Numbered from the stretch's first letter, positions 43,453 through 52,711 are shown. The stretch is 64,000 bases of DNA from Levilactobacillus cerevisiae (GCF_003946245.1 NZ_RHNN01000003.1:86933-150932), one strand, 5' to 3'. Notes: generated by a model not told the origin, from the sequence alone. A program made the numbers and translations.

Positions 43453-44649
43453 GTGGAACTATTAAAAGATTTAACGCTAATTTTACTGGCAACGACGGTG
43501 GTCGGCCATTACTGTACGCGTATTGGAATCCCCGCCGTTATTGGCCAATTGTTGGTCGGTGTCTTGGTGGGACCGGCTTTACTCGGTTGGATTTCGTTGT
43601 CGCATTCGCTGGAAAGTTTTGCTGATATCGGTGTCATTATTTTAATGTTTATTGCCGGTCTTGAAAGTGATTTGCAATTGTTAAAACGCTACCTGAAACC
43701 TAGTGTGTTGGTGGCCCTGATGGGGGTGTTGATTCCCGTCATCGGAACCTACGCGGTGGGAATGGCCTACAACTTGGGTACCACGGAGAGTTTGTTTATC
43801 AGTGTGATCTTTGCGGCAACGTCGGTGTCCATTTCCGTTGAAGTTCTGAAGGAAATGAACGCGCTGAACAGTCGTGAAGGAACCACCATCCTGGGAGCGG
43901 CCGTCGTTGACGACGTGTTGGCGGTGGTGATCTTAAGTGTGCTGGTCAGCACGACCGGGACCGCTGTTGGCGAAAGCGCTGCGCAATCCAGCAGTCTTTT
44001 ACTAACGACGATTGAACAGATTATTTATTTCGCCGCAATCTACTTCGTCGTTCGGTGGCTGGCACCTTACATGGCCAAGATTGGCGAACGGCTGATGATT
44101 CCGATGGGACCCACGCTGATGGCCATCATTTTGTGTTTCGGAATGGCCTATCTGGCTGAATTAGTTGGCTTGAGCGACGTTGTCGGGGCCTTCTTCGCTG
44201 GAATCGCCATTTCGCAAACCACGGCGCGTTCTACGGTCGATCGGCACATTGAACCAGTGGGCTACGCGTTGTTTATTCCCGTCTTCTTCGTCAGCATCGG
44301 TCTGAACATGGACTTTAACGGGTTGGGCAAGCAGCTAGGTTTCATCGTCGTCCTGACTATCGTTGCCGTGCTTTCCAAATTAATTGGCGCTGGTAGTGGG
44401 GCTAAAATGGCTGGCTTTTCTTGGGCCAGCGCCAATGCCGTGGGCGCCGGGATGGTCTCGCGGGGTGAAATGGCGTTGATCATCGCGCAGATTGGGTACA
44501 CGGCTAAATTGATGTCGCCCGTTCGGTATTCGGCGATTGTGGCGGCAATTATTGTGGCTACGCTGTTGGCACCGTTCCTGTTGCGGTGGACGATGAACAA
44601 GGTGCACCACGCGGACGTCGACCGCTCCAAAGTCCGCCAGGCTGAATAA
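43453..44649 (+). CDS. Monovalent cation:proton antiporter (CPA2 family)
   Basis: This 398-residue membrane protein has about 12 helices. CPA2 features are IGIPAVIGQLLVGVLVGPALLGW near the start, SFADIGVIILMFIAGLESDLQLL, and the ion-binding Asp pair in GAAVVDDVLAVVILS. It exchanges Na+ or K+ for protons. No C-terminal TrkA-N domain is attached. The start is GTG 43453 behind GGGAGGAAA; the open frame to 43414 lacks a ribosome site. Two copies of repeat A follow directly. Confidence 0.9.
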   Translation: MELLKDLTLILLATTVVGHYCTRIGIPAVIGQLLVGVLVGPALLGWISLSHSLESFADIGVIILMFIAGLESDLQLLKRYLKPSVLVALMGVLIPVIGTYAVGMAYNLGTTESLFISVIFAATSVSISVEVLKEMNALNSREGTTILGAAVVDDVLAVVILSVLVSTTGTAVGESAAQSSSLLLTTIEQIIYFAAIYFVVRWLAPYMAKIGERLMIPMGPTLMAIILCFGMAYLAELVGLSDVVGAFFAGIAISQTTARSTVDRHIEPVGYALFIPVFFVSIGLNMDFNGLGKQLGFIVVLTIVAVLSKLIGAGSGAKMAGFSWASANAVGAGMVSRGEMALIIAQIGYTAKLMSPVRYSAIVAAIIVATLLAPFLLRWTMNKVHHADVDRSKVRQAE

Positions 44650-44671
44650 CACTCAGCTGTCTTTCGCCTCC

Positions 44672-44832
44672 GGGCGATTGAAAATTGGGCTGGAACGCTG
44701 GGGGAGGACGCCACGAGCCGTAGTGCGGTCTCCTGGCTTGCTTTGAGCCGCTGGAAAACGCGTCTCAAAGTCACCATTTTCCTGAGGAAAGCGCTCATGA
44801 AAATCCCCGGCTGAGCCCATTTTCAATCGCCC
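44672..44832 (+). repeat. Structured repeat family A, copy A4
   Basis: The closing stem GGGCGATTGAAAATTGGGCT pairs with AGCCCATTTTCAATCGCCC, unlike the A1-A3 stem yet fully complementary. Loop GGAAC; core GCTGGGG/CCCCGGC (changed on both sides relative to GCTGTGGG/CCCACGGC). Hairpins: GCCACGAG/CTCCTGGC, CTTTGAG/CTCAAAG and ATTTTC/GAAAAT. Confidence 0.8.
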
Positions 44833-44921
44833 TGCGGCTGACACTGGCGTAGTTCAGCTGGTCTTGGATGTTTCCCTGGTTTTTAATGGCTCATTTGGCT
44901 TATTAGTCAATTTGCGTTTCC

Positions 44922-45082
44922 GGGCGATTGAAAATTGGGCTGGAACGCTGGGGGAGGACGCCACGAGCCATAGTGCGGTCTCCTGGCTTGCTTTGAGCCG
45001 CTGGAAAACGCGTCTCAAAGTCACCATTTTCCTGAGGAAAGCGCTCATGAAAATCCCCGGCTGAGCCCATTTTCAATCGCCC
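44922..45082 (+). repeat. Structured repeat family A, copy A5 (tandem duplicate of A4)
   Basis: Nearly identical to A4 at a period of 250 bases (unit 44671-44920 repeated at 44921-45170, with only a few differences). The duplicated unit includes about 88 bases after the element (GGCTGACACTGG... TTTGCGTTTC). A third unit is begun at 45171 (CGGGTGACACTGG) and stops. Confidence 0.85.
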
Positions 45083-45227
45083 TGCGGCTGACACTGGCGT
45101 AGTTCAGCTGGTCTTGGATGCTTCTCTGGTTTTTAATGGCTCATTTGGCTTATTAGTCAATTTGCGTTTCCGGGTGACACTGGTTTCGTTCAGCTTCTCT
45201 GACTTCGATTCTTAATAACGTGATAAA

Positions 45228-45286
45228 AAATAATCGTGCGGAACCACGACCCGATTTGGGTGAAGGTGGTTGCTCACGATTTTTTC
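45228..45286. terminator. Terminator hairpin before cadD
   Basis: AATCGTG pairs with CACGATT, with an inner ACCAC/GTGGT, flanked by A and T runs on both sides. It isolates the cadD-like gene from the repeats. Confidence 0.75.
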
Positions 45287-45374
45287 GTGCTTCCTGATAT
45301 TGAGACATCGCCCACAATCACTGCAATCCCGCCAACTACCCACTGATTTTCGACTAGCTTAGGGAATTGCCTAC

Positions 45375-45402
45375 TTGTCGCCACTCCAAAATATGATACA
45401 CT
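45375..45402 (+). promoter_or_regulatory. Promoter of the CadD-like gene
   Basis: TTGTCG and TACACT are 16 bases apart and lie about 40 bases before the start. No clear CadC-type operator was seen. Confidence 0.5.
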
Positions 45403-45442
45403 GCAAATGTAAGAGCTTTCACTACAGATTGGAGTGCCCGTC

Positions 45443-46054
45443 ATGTTCCAGACCATCCTCACCGCCATTTTGCTGTACACCGCCACGGCTGTCGACCTGC
45501 TCGTCATCCTCCTGATTTACTTCGCCCACGTCAAGGACAAGCGCCAATACTTTGACATCTACCTGGGCCAGTACATCGGGTCGGTCGCGTTGATTTTGAT
45601 GAGTTTGTTTTTTGCCTTCGTGCTACATTATGTGCCCGAAAAATGGCTGCTAGGCTTGCTGGGACTGATTCCGATTTACTTTGGGATTCGGGTATGGTTC
45701 GTCGCGGACAGCGGAGAGGACCGGGCCAAAGAACGACTCAACACAAAGGGCCTCAGCAAGCTGACCGAAACCGTGGCAATTGTCACGCTGGGAAGCTGTG
45801 GAGCGGATAACATCGGCTTGTTTGTGCCGTACTTCGTGACGCTGAATCTGCGCGAACTCACGGTGACATTGATCGTCTTTCTTATCATGATCTACCTGCT
45901 GGTCTTCACGGCGCAGAAAATTTCCTGCCTACCCGGAGTGGGCGATTTCATTGAGCGTTACAATCGCTGGGTCATCTCCGTGATTTACATCGGGTTAGGG
46001 GCGTTTATCATTTTAGAAAATGGCACGATTCATTACTTATTAGCTTTGTTATAA
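45443..46054 (+). CDS. CadD-family cadmium resistance transporter
   Basis: This 203-residue membrane protein has about five or six helices and the CadD/Cad family pattern: ILLYTATAVDLLVILLIYFAH, YLGQYIGSVALILMS, and the Cys-containing TLGSCGADNIGLFVPYF with its conserved Asp. It is thought to export Cd2+ or related cations. ATG 45443 is preferred to GTG 45434 because GGAG lies eight bases before it. No regulator gene is adjacent. Confidence 0.85.
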   Translation: MFQTILTAILLYTATAVDLLVILLIYFAHVKDKRQYFDIYLGQYIGSVALILMSLFFAFVLHYVPEKWLLGLLGLIPIYFGIRVWFVADSGEDRAKERLNTKGLSKLTETVAIVTLGSCGADNIGLFVPYFVTLNLRELTVTLIVFLIMIYLLVFTAQKISCLPGVGDFIERYNRWVISVIYIGLGAFIILENGTIHYLLALL

Positions 46055-46063
46055 AACGACAAA

Positions 46064-46099
46064 AAGGGCGTCTGGGACAAAAGTCCCAGACGCCCTTTG
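46064..46099. terminator. Terminator after the CadD-like gene
   Basis: AAAGGGCGTCTGGGAC and GTCCCAGACGCCCTTT are exact 16-bp complements around AAAA. It can work in both directions. Confidence 0.9.
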
Positions 46100-46123
46100 C
46101 ATCTCTAAGTCTATACTGCTGAA

Positions 46124-46205
46124 ACGCGCGACAGAAGGCAACTGGCTCCGCTTAAAACTGACAGCCAAATGTTCACCAGCTAAGTGCCCTCTGTCCCACT
46201 CTGTT
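46124..46205 (+). repeat. Structured repeat family C, copy C2
   Basis: GACAGAAGGC pairs with GCCCTCTGTC, then CTGG pairs with CCAG. The 5-prime loop is CTCCGC and the 3-prime side has TGTTCA in place of TGCTCG. GAAACGCGCGAC upstream matches the GAAATGTGCTAC flank of C1. It sits between the cadD and yfhO genes. Confidence 0.6.
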
Positions 46206-48930
46206 AAAAATGACGTTCCTCTTTCAAATCTCGTTCACGTTTTCTCAATGGTCGTTGCCATTCCACGGTAAACCACAGGAGGATGAAGACGGCGAAACTG
46301 GCCAGACTGATGACCATGCCAAGCTTCAATCCCGGCGTCGTGTACGACAAGACCACGTGGTTCTTTCCCTGTTGCAACGGCACACCAATCATACCCTTGT
46401 AGTTCTGGCGAACTGGAATCAGGGATTGCGCGTGCATCGCCGACTTGATGGCGACCGGCTTGCCGTTGACCGTTGCTGTCCATCCCGGTGTATCGGGAAT
46501 CGACAGGTAGAGGAGTGACCGCTGCTTCGTACCAGTCACGTCACCGGACAACCAGGTCACACCGCTGTTGGCCCGTAGCTTGAGGCGTTGCTGTTTCAAA
46601 CTGTCGACCAACTTGATGTAGCGTTTCTGATTCAATGACGCAAACTGGTTGGTGTAGCCACCCAATGGCTGCTGGGTGAGATAGCTCACCTTGATGACGT
46701 CGCCCTTGGTAAATTGTCCCAGCTTGATCAAATAACGATAGCCGTCTGCCTTAATCATGGGCTTAACCGAGCGACCGTTGACTGCCAGACTGGAGTACAC
46801 GATTGCGTTGGCCGGTGAGTAGGCGTGCAATAGGCCGGTCGCCGTGACCCGAATCTTAAAGGTCTGAACGAAACGTTGGCCCGGAATCTCGGTGGACTTG
46901 GATACCCGTTTCATATCCTTTTCCGTCGCCCGGTGCGTCGTGACTTTCAAAACGTCGACGGGTGACAGCGTGTTCTTCTTAGCTCCTAAAGCGGCTAAGA
47001 TGCGTTGTTGATTAATCATTGCCGCTTGGTCGTCTAGCTGGAGTTTGCCCAGCTTCTTCGGTACCGCAAACCCAATACCCGCGTACGAATCCAATAAATT
47101 AACGGGTTCGGCATTCGATGCGTTCAGCCGGTATTTGACACCCATCAAGGTATCCGTTAAGTGCGAATAGCCCTGGGAACTGATCCGGCGGACGTTCGGA
47201 CTGAAGTAGCCCAGGTCGTGTTGGAAGACCCGCGCCTGCTCAACCAGCGTGGAACTATAGGAGCTGATGCCCGCGTAGTTGTACATAACCGGGTCGTTGT
47301 AGTGATTATAAACGCCGTCATAGGCTTCCCCAATCGCCGAATGACTATAGTCAATTCGGTGCAGGTTCGGCTTCGATTTGCTTGCGGTAATCTTGTCTAA
47401 AATCTTCGTATCCTTATCAAAGGCCTTTTCAAATTTCGGCTGGTTGCCCCATTCCATCCCGCGGGTTGCCAGGAGGAAGTTGCCACCCAATTCAACCGAA
47501 ATCAGCAGGCCCAGCAGGCCTAACCGTACCGGTCGCCATTCACTAATGAAGACCAACATGGTGTTGAGTAGCAACAGACCCAGTGCTGGCCACAGCAAGT
47601 GGAAATTAGGTTGACTCATGATGTATAGATCATGGTTGTAGCTGGGTAGCAGGTGATCCCAAACGACGGGGATGACTTGCGCACTCAGAAAACCGATAAT
47701 CAACAGGCCAGCGCCCCACACGAAGGCAAGCACCTTTTGCGGATCGTTCATGGACTGAGACGGGTGCGTTTGCCAAGCGCGGTAGGCCGTGGTTAATGCC
47801 AAGAACGTGAAAAAGTAGACGTTACGGTACGGGAAGCCGGCTGGTTGTTGGAACATGTGCCAAGCCGTGTTGAACAGTGTGATGAACAGGCCGAGGCCCA
47901 TGACAATTAGGAGCCACATTGTCCGCTTCTTTTCCACCGCATGAATTTGGGGCGAAACGAAGTAAACGATGAGCAACAGAAACATCAGCGTGCCCATGAA
48001 AAGGGACGGCGCGTGGTACAGGTGCGACATGTAATTACTGGTGCCGGGGCCGAATTGGGCCAAAACTTCCGGACCGAACATTGGTGTCGGCAGGTAGTTG
48101 TTGAGGAAGAAGTTACTCTTTCCCGTCAACAGCATGCCCTTAGCCGTTGGAATCAGAACGATCATCGACATCCCGCCAGCCAGCAGCGACCCAATCGTAA
48201 ATTGGCGAATCGCTGGCCAATGCATGTGCCAGACAGTCTTGAATGGCGTGGCGGTTGGTTGATGTTCAACGATTAAATAGATGAAGTACATTACTGAGAA
48301 CAGGCAAGTCATATAACCCATGTAGTAATTGCTGATAATCGTCGCCGTCAAGCTGACCGTGTATAAGCCGTAGCGGTGAAGGCTGACCAGTCGATGCAGT
48401 CCCAAGGCGACCAAGGGTAACCAGATCAGTGAGTCGAGCCACATCATGTCGTAGAAATACATGCTGACGAAGCCACAGAGACTAAACGCCGTGGTGAACA
48501 GCAGCATTGACCAGCCACTCTTCAAGAAGGCGTGACGCATGAAAATAGCCATGGTCAGCCCAATCGTACTAATTTTTAAAATGATAATCCAGGTAATCGC
48601 AATCGGCAGTTTTGTCGCAGAAAACAGGAAGATCAAAAGGTTAAACGGACTGATCACGTAGTACGTTAGTAGGGGAATAATTCCGCTACCAGAACCCAGT
48701 GAAAATGAAAATAAGTGAAATTGACCGTGTAAAATCGTGGCACGTAAATTTTCTAGGATTGGCGCGTATTGCGTCCCCATATCGCTAAATAATAGGTTCC
48801 GGGGCCCAAACGGTGTAATCTTAAGGTGCCAAAAGATTAAGCACAGAATGATAAAAGGAATGAAAAATGCTCCCCCGTACACCCAGCGGCTAACTCTCAA
48901 GGCCGCAAGGGTGTGTCGTTGCTGCTTCAT
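46204..48930 (-). CDS. yfhO: YfhO family membrane protein (glycosyltransferase-like)
   Basis: This 908-residue protein has about 12-14 membrane helices in the first 500 residues, with LLFSDMGTQYAPILENLRA near the start. A large extracellular region follows, then a final helix (VISLASFAVFILLWF). The pattern fits YfhO, a GT-C-like protein that adds sugars to lipoteichoic acid or similar polymers in Firmicutes; the exact sugar is unknown. ATG 48930 follows GGAGGGG; the frame to 48957 is not needed. Confidence 0.88.
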   Translation of the reverse strand: MKQQRHTLAALRVSRWVYGGAFFIPFIILCLIFWHLKITPFGPRNLLFSDMGTQYAPILENLRATILHGQFHLFSFSLGSGSGIIPLLTYYVISPFNLLIFLFSATKLPIAITWIIILKISTIGLTMAIFMRHAFLKSGWSMLLFTTAFSLCGFVSMYFYDMMWLDSLIWLPLVALGLHRLVSLHRYGLYTVSLTATIISNYYMGYMTCLFSVMYFIYLIVEHQPTATPFKTVWHMHWPAIRQFTIGSLLAGGMSMIVLIPTAKGMLLTGKSNFFLNNYLPTPMFGPEVLAQFGPGTSNYMSHLYHAPSLFMGTLMFLLLIVYFVSPQIHAVEKKRTMWLLIVMGLGLFITLFNTAWHMFQQPAGFPYRNVYFFTFLALTTAYRAWQTHPSQSMNDPQKVLAFVWGAGLLIIGFLSAQVIPVVWDHLLPSYNHDLYIMSQPNFHLLWPALGLLLLNTMLVFISEWRPVRLGLLGLLISVELGGNFLLATRGMEWGNQPKFEKAFDKDTKILDKITASKSKPNLHRIDYSHSAIGEAYDGVYNHYNDPVMYNYAGISSYSSTLVEQARVFQHDLGYFSPNVRRISSQGYSHLTDTLMGVKYRLNASNAEPVNLLDSYAGIGFAVPKKLGKLQLDDQAAMINQQRILAALGAKKNTLSPVDVLKVTTHRATEKDMKRVSKSTEIPGQRFVQTFKIRVTATGLLHAYSPANAIVYSSLAVNGRSVKPMIKADGYRYLIKLGQFTKGDVIKVSYLTQQPLGGYTNQFASLNQKRYIKLVDSLKQQRLKLRANSGVTWLSGDVTGTKQRSLLYLSIPDTPGWTATVNGKPVAIKSAMHAQSLIPVRQNYKGMIGVPLQQGKNHVVLSYTTPGLKLGMVISLASFAVFILLWFTVEWQRPLRKRERDLKEERHF

Positions 48931-49120
48931 GAATACCCCTCCGTTGATGACGAACAAATGTCTAACATTAATAGAATAACATGCAGACTACTTTGAGGAA
49001 AGTTTACCGCAAAATTTACGGCTCGCCGCAAAGAACGTGCCAAACTTGGCAAAAACTTACCGTTTAGTAAGGAAACCAACTCAAGTCATTGGGGTTAAAC
49101 TGGTTTTGGACAGCGCCTCC

Positions 49121-49292
49121 GGGCTGGTGAAAATGAGACCGGATCGCTGTGGGCGGGCGCCCGGAGCCAAAGGGTGGTCTCCGGGCTTACTTTGAGCCGC
49201 TTAGGGGCGCGTCTCAAAGATACCAATTGCCTAAGCGGCCAAGCTCCCGCCGCTAAGGCAATTCCCACGGCTTGGCTCATTTTCACCAGCCC
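49121..49292 (+). repeat. Structured repeat family A, copy A6
   Basis: Closing stem GGGCTGGTGAAAATGAG/CTCATTTTCACCAGCCC (17 bp), then CC/GG, loop GGATC opposite TT, core GCTGTGGG/CCCACGGC. Hairpins: GCCCGGAG/CTCCGGGC, CTTTGAG/CTCAAAG, and AATTGCCT/AGGCAATT with inner GCGG/CCGC. Confidence 0.8.
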
Positions 49293-49424
49293 TGCGGCTG
49301 ACGCTGGTTTAGCCCGCAGACTTGATTTGTCCTTACTGGGTGTTTTTTGTGTTTTCAGGCGGGTATTTGGATTTCTGTAGGTGGAGGCTTAGAACTTAGA
49401 CTGTGGACGACTTCCGTTCCCGCC

Positions 49425-49593
49425 GGCGAGTTCAAGTTGTCCTGCTGTGGGGCCCGGTTCCGGCCTGAGGAGCGGTCCTGCACCTCGACTTGAAACCTCG
49501 CAAGACCCGCGAGTTTCCAAGGTCGTCCCATGGCCTAAGCTGAGGAAATCGCTCAGCTAATGCCATCGACACAGCTGGGCACCTTGACTCGCC
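49425..49593 (-). repeat. Structured repeat family B, copy B4
   Basis: In minus orientation. Plus-strand arms GGCGAGTTCAAG and CTTGACTCGCC pair with one bulge. GCTGTGGGG, GGAGCGGTCC, CTCGCAAGACCCGCGAG and CTGAGGAAATCGCTCAG motifs match B1-B3 position by position, while stem sequences differ. Confidence 0.65.
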
Positions 49594-50076
49594 TGTGGTC
49601 ACTGACATAGGTGTACTAAATTTATTGGTGCTGATTCATTCCACGAGTCCCGTGGCTGACACTGGTTTAGTCGACCGACGGCAGGACTCTAGGTGATCGT
49701 CCATCCGGATGGGGACTTGCCAATTCGGACTAGCTTAAACAAACTGTCCCATCAAAGAACTTAAGGTTGCGTTATTGTTAATGGTGTAGGGTATAAGCTT
49801 AATTGGCCTCAAAGCAACCAGCAAGGCGAGCCAACGACTTTACGCTGGCAACATTTTTTCAAAATAGCCGTTGCCAGCTATAGCACCTGCTTAAGAAGTG
49901 TTAGCGCTCTGGCAGAAAGCTCGGGCCTGACCACCAGATGTGGTAAAATTTAGCCAGGCAGCTGAGTTGGCCTGACAGCTAACCCAGGAAAGAAAAAATA
50001 GGATACCCCAAGGAAGAGTGACGGGGAGTACACCTAAATTTTCCGACTTGGTGTTCACCCGCTATGTCAGCCGATA
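49594..50076. other. Intergenic region upstream of the two-component system
   Basis: No credible coding frame. A repeat-flank motif GTGGCTGACACTGGTTTAG recurs near 49670 without a full element. A TAAAAT -10-like box lies near 49950. A hairpin ACACC/GGTGT lies near 50030-50054. Confidence 0.4.
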
Positions 50077-50235
50077 GGGCGGTAAAAATGTACTCAGCCG
50101 TGGGATTTTCTGAGTGGTCTACTCAGAAAATGGTGCCTTTGAGACTCGTTCCTCAGAGGCTCAAAGCAAGTTCAGAGACCGCTTTTCAGGCTCTGGACGT
50201 CCTCCCCACAGCGTTCCAGTACATTTTTACCGCCC
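50077..50235 (-). repeat. Structured repeat family A, copy A7
   Basis: On the minus strand: closing stem GGGCGGTAAAAATGTACT/AGTACATTTTTACCGCCC (18 bp perfect), loop GGAAC, core GCTGTGGG/CCCACGGC. Hairpins: CAGAG/CTCTG, CTTTGAG/CTCAAAG, and ATTTTCTGAGT/ACTCAGAAAAT (11 bp perfect). It points away from the response regulator gene downstream. Confidence 0.8.
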
Positions 50236-50307
50236 GGCAAGGCGCTGGTTATATCAATCTCGTTTTAAAACAAACAACAAAAAGAAAAATATTAGGAGGA
50301 ATGCCCG

Positions 50308-51000
50308 TTGAGTACTACTGCGAAGGTATTGGTTGTCGAAGATGAAAAGGAATTATCCGCGGACATTGTTGAATTAATCTCACCAATCTGTGAAACCACC
50401 ACCGCGTTTGACGGTGAACAGGGTGAGTTCTTGGCCAGTCAGGGTGTCTTTGATGCCATCATTTTGGATCTGATGCTTCCTGGCGAAAGCGGGTTGGATC
50501 TCCTGTTGCACATTCGGAACAAGGGCGTGAAGACGCCAGTGTTGATTCTGACCGCGAAGGATACGATTGCCGATAAGTTGCGGGGCTTCAATGATGGGGC
50601 TGATGACTATGTGACCAAGCCGTTTCACCGTGAGGAATTACTGGCACGCATGAAGGCCCTATTGAAACGCACAGGCCATTTAAACAGCTCCGACGTCATT
50701 ACCCTCGGCCAGTTGGAAATTAACACAGGCAAGCATTTAGCGACCTTTAACGGCGATCCTTTGACATTGAAGGGCCGTGAGTTTGATCTGTTAGCTTATT
50801 TGGTGGCCAATCCCGGCACGATTATCACCAAGGAACAGATTTTTAATCGGTTGTGGGGCTTTGATTCCGAGACCAGCCTGTCCGTGGTCGAAGTCTATAT
50901 GAGCAACCTGCGGAAAGAATTGAAGAATGCCGGCAGTGACCTGTCGTTGCGGACCATCCGGAATGCGGGGTACATCGTGGAGGCCCCCGATGAGCAATAA
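50308..51000 (+). CDS. OmpR/PhoB-family response regulator
   Basis: This 230-residue protein has a receiver domain with phospho-acceptor Asp54 (AIILDLMLPGESG), a Lys in YVTKPF and the TAKD switch. A C-terminal winged helix follows (LTLKGREFDLLAYLVANPG... TIRNAGYIVEAP). The start is TTG 50308, seven bases after AGGAGGA; an ATG at 50301 abuts that site and is out of frame. It overlaps the histidine kinase by 11 bases. Signal unknown. Confidence 0.94.
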   Translation: MSTTAKVLVVEDEKELSADIVELISPICETTTAFDGEQGEFLASQGVFDAIILDLMLPGESGLDLLLHIRNKGVKTPVLILTAKDTIADKLRGFNDGADDYVTKPFHREELLARMKALLKRTGHLNSSDVITLGQLEINTGKHLATFNGDPLTLKGREFDLLAYLVANPGTIITKEQIFNRLWGFDSETSLSVVEVYMSNLRKELKNAGSDLSLRTIRNAGYIVEAPDEQ

Positions 51001-52345
51001 AGTTAATCGCGCCCAACAGTGGCGCTTGTTTTGGAGCAGTTTTATTGGGTTCACGCTCATTTTCGTTTTGCTGGGAGTCATTGTCTTTGTTCTGTTTCGG
51101 CGGACAATTCTGACCAGTACCGATCAGACACTCCGGGTGGAACGGAGCGCACGCTTAGCGGGACCCCCGCGGCAAACGACGCAACCCTTTGGTCAGACCC
51201 AGAGCAACCAGCAGGCGCAGCACCGCGCGTCGATTCATCCATTTATGACGACAACGGTTATCTTTAGTCCGGCCGGTAAAATTTTAAATAAGGCCCAACT
51301 GGGGTCGCGGTATTCCACGTTGAAAAATATTGTGTTGGACACTTCGCAACGTGGTGAACTCCGAACTATTTCGGTCAGTGGCAAATACAATTTCCGAACA
51401 TTGTTGGTTAAGGTCCCCGCTAGCAATGCCGATCAGAGCGTGGCCGGCAAGTACCTGTTGATCATGGAAAATATTGATCCGCAAAAGGCAGCGATGAGTA
51501 CGTTTACCCGGGTCATGTTGATTACGATGGGTGTGTTCTGGCTCCTGTCAATCTTGATGAGTATGTGGATGTCACGCTTGACCATGCGACCAATCTTGCG
51601 GTCGTGGGGGCGGCAGACGGAGTTCGTCGGCAACGCTGCCCATGAGTTGCGGACGCCGTTAACGATTATTCAAAATAAATTGGAATTACTCCTGACGAAA
51701 CCGAACGATAAAATTATTGATCAAGCAGAAAACATTGCGATTGCCAGTAGCGAAAGTCAACGTCTACAGAAGCTTACCCAGGACTTGTTAGCGTTGGCTC
51801 GCTCAGATTCCAATACCCTGCAAACGAACTTTGAAACCACCCACGTGGCCGGCTTCCTGGAACACACGGTGGAACCCTACACGGAAATCGCCGCTAGCCA
51901 GGGTAAGAAGCTGGAATTACTGCCAGTCACGGACTTTAAGGCGATTCTCGATCAAAATCTGATTCACCAATTGATGAATATTCTGATTGATAACGCCATG
52001 AAGTATTCGCCCAAGGGTAGTACGATTACGGTGTCAGCCAAACTGGTGAACCGCAAGTGGCAGTTGATTGTGGGCGACCAGGGGATTGGTATCAAAGAGG
52101 CCGACCGCAAACGGATTTTCGATCGCTTTTACCGTGTCGACACGTCTCGTAGCCGGCAAACTGGCGGAAACGGCTTAGGTTTGTCAATTGCGCAATGGAT
52201 TGTCAGCCTGCACCACGGTACGATTACGGTCAAGGACAACTTGCCGCAAGGAAGTCAGTTCGTGGCGACGCTGCCACTCAATCCCGAGAACGGGTTAACG
52301 CCAGTTGGCGGCCGGAAAAAGACGAAGAAAAAGAAAGTCGACTAA
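50990..52345 (+). CDS. Sensor histidine kinase
   Basis: This 451-residue protein has TM1 at about 14-36 and a long extracytoplasmic loop rich in Gln (FGQTQSNQQAQHRAS). TM2 lies near 180, with a short HAMP-like link. The dimerisation box FVGNAAHELRTPLTIIQNKLE holds the phospho-His. The ATP-binding domain has N box DNAMKYSP, G1 VGDQGIGI and G2 GGNGLGLSIAQWI. The C-terminus is Lys-rich. GGAGG inside the regulator gene precedes ATG 50990. Confidence 0.94.
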   Translation: MSNKVNRAQQWRLFWSSFIGFTLIFVLLGVIVFVLFRRTILTSTDQTLRVERSARLAGPPRQTTQPFGQTQSNQQAQHRASIHPFMTTTVIFSPAGKILNKAQLGSRYSTLKNIVLDTSQRGELRTISVSGKYNFRTLLVKVPASNADQSVAGKYLLIMENIDPQKAAMSTFTRVMLITMGVFWLLSILMSMWMSRLTMRPILRSWGRQTEFVGNAAHELRTPLTIIQNKLELLLTKPNDKIIDQAENIAIASSESQRLQKLTQDLLALARSDSNTLQTNFETTHVAGFLEHTVEPYTEIAASQGKKLELLPVTDFKAILDQNLIHQLMNILIDNAMKYSPKGSTITVSAKLVNRKWQLIVGDQGIGIKEADRKRIFDRFYRVDTSRSRQTGGNGLGLSIAQWIVSLHHGTITVKDNLPQGSQFVATLPLNPENGLTPVGGRKKTKKKKVD

Positions 52346-52364
52346 CAAAATACCGAATTAGTTA

Positions 52365-52398
52365 AGTCCCAGCACAAACTTCTGAGCTGGAACTTTTT
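52365..52398 (+). terminator. Terminator after the two-component system
   Basis: CCCAGC pairs with GCTGG and flanking AGT with ACT, followed by five T. Confidence 0.75.
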
Positions 52399-52412
52399 GT
52401 GTGATTACCAAG

Positions 52413-52444
52413 GGTTTAACCGTTAAGCCACAAACGGTTAAACC
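52413..52444. promoter_or_regulatory. Inverted repeat of two MalR-like operator halves
   Basis: GGTTTAACCGTT and AACGGTTAAACC are exact 12-bp complements around AAGCCACA. Each arm carries the AACGGTT core also seen before malT and the phosphorylase gene. There is no T-run, so regulation is more likely than termination. Confidence 0.45.
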
Positions 52445-52711
52445 TGGAAAAAGTTTCAATGCCGTCGTTTCTATGGTAAGGTGGTTTCATTAAGACATTC
52501 GTCTGCCCGGACATAGCTTCGTATCGACCGAGTTGCTGGTTTACAAGTGCTGGTGTTCTCGATGATTGATGAATGCTATTTTCTCACAGTCTTTAGTCGC
52601 ATTTATTTTTGGATACGTCGGTTCAACGCTACTGTTGTTGGTTTAGCGCTTGGTGGCATGGTTAGAGTGAGGACCAGCTTTTATAACAGCGAACGACGGT
52701 GTGAGCCGTGA

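Noticed and set aside
44653..45094. Minus-strand frames of about 63-178 codons in the 44.65-45.1 kb repeats, with near-identical proteins
   Set aside because: They are translations of the duplicated A4/A5 structured repeats. They lack ribosome sites and similar frames appear wherever A copies occur.
45228..45286. T-box-like element before cadD (GGAACCACGA)
   Set aside because: No specifier loop or antiterminator with the GGTGG bulge; it reads as a plain terminator hairpin.
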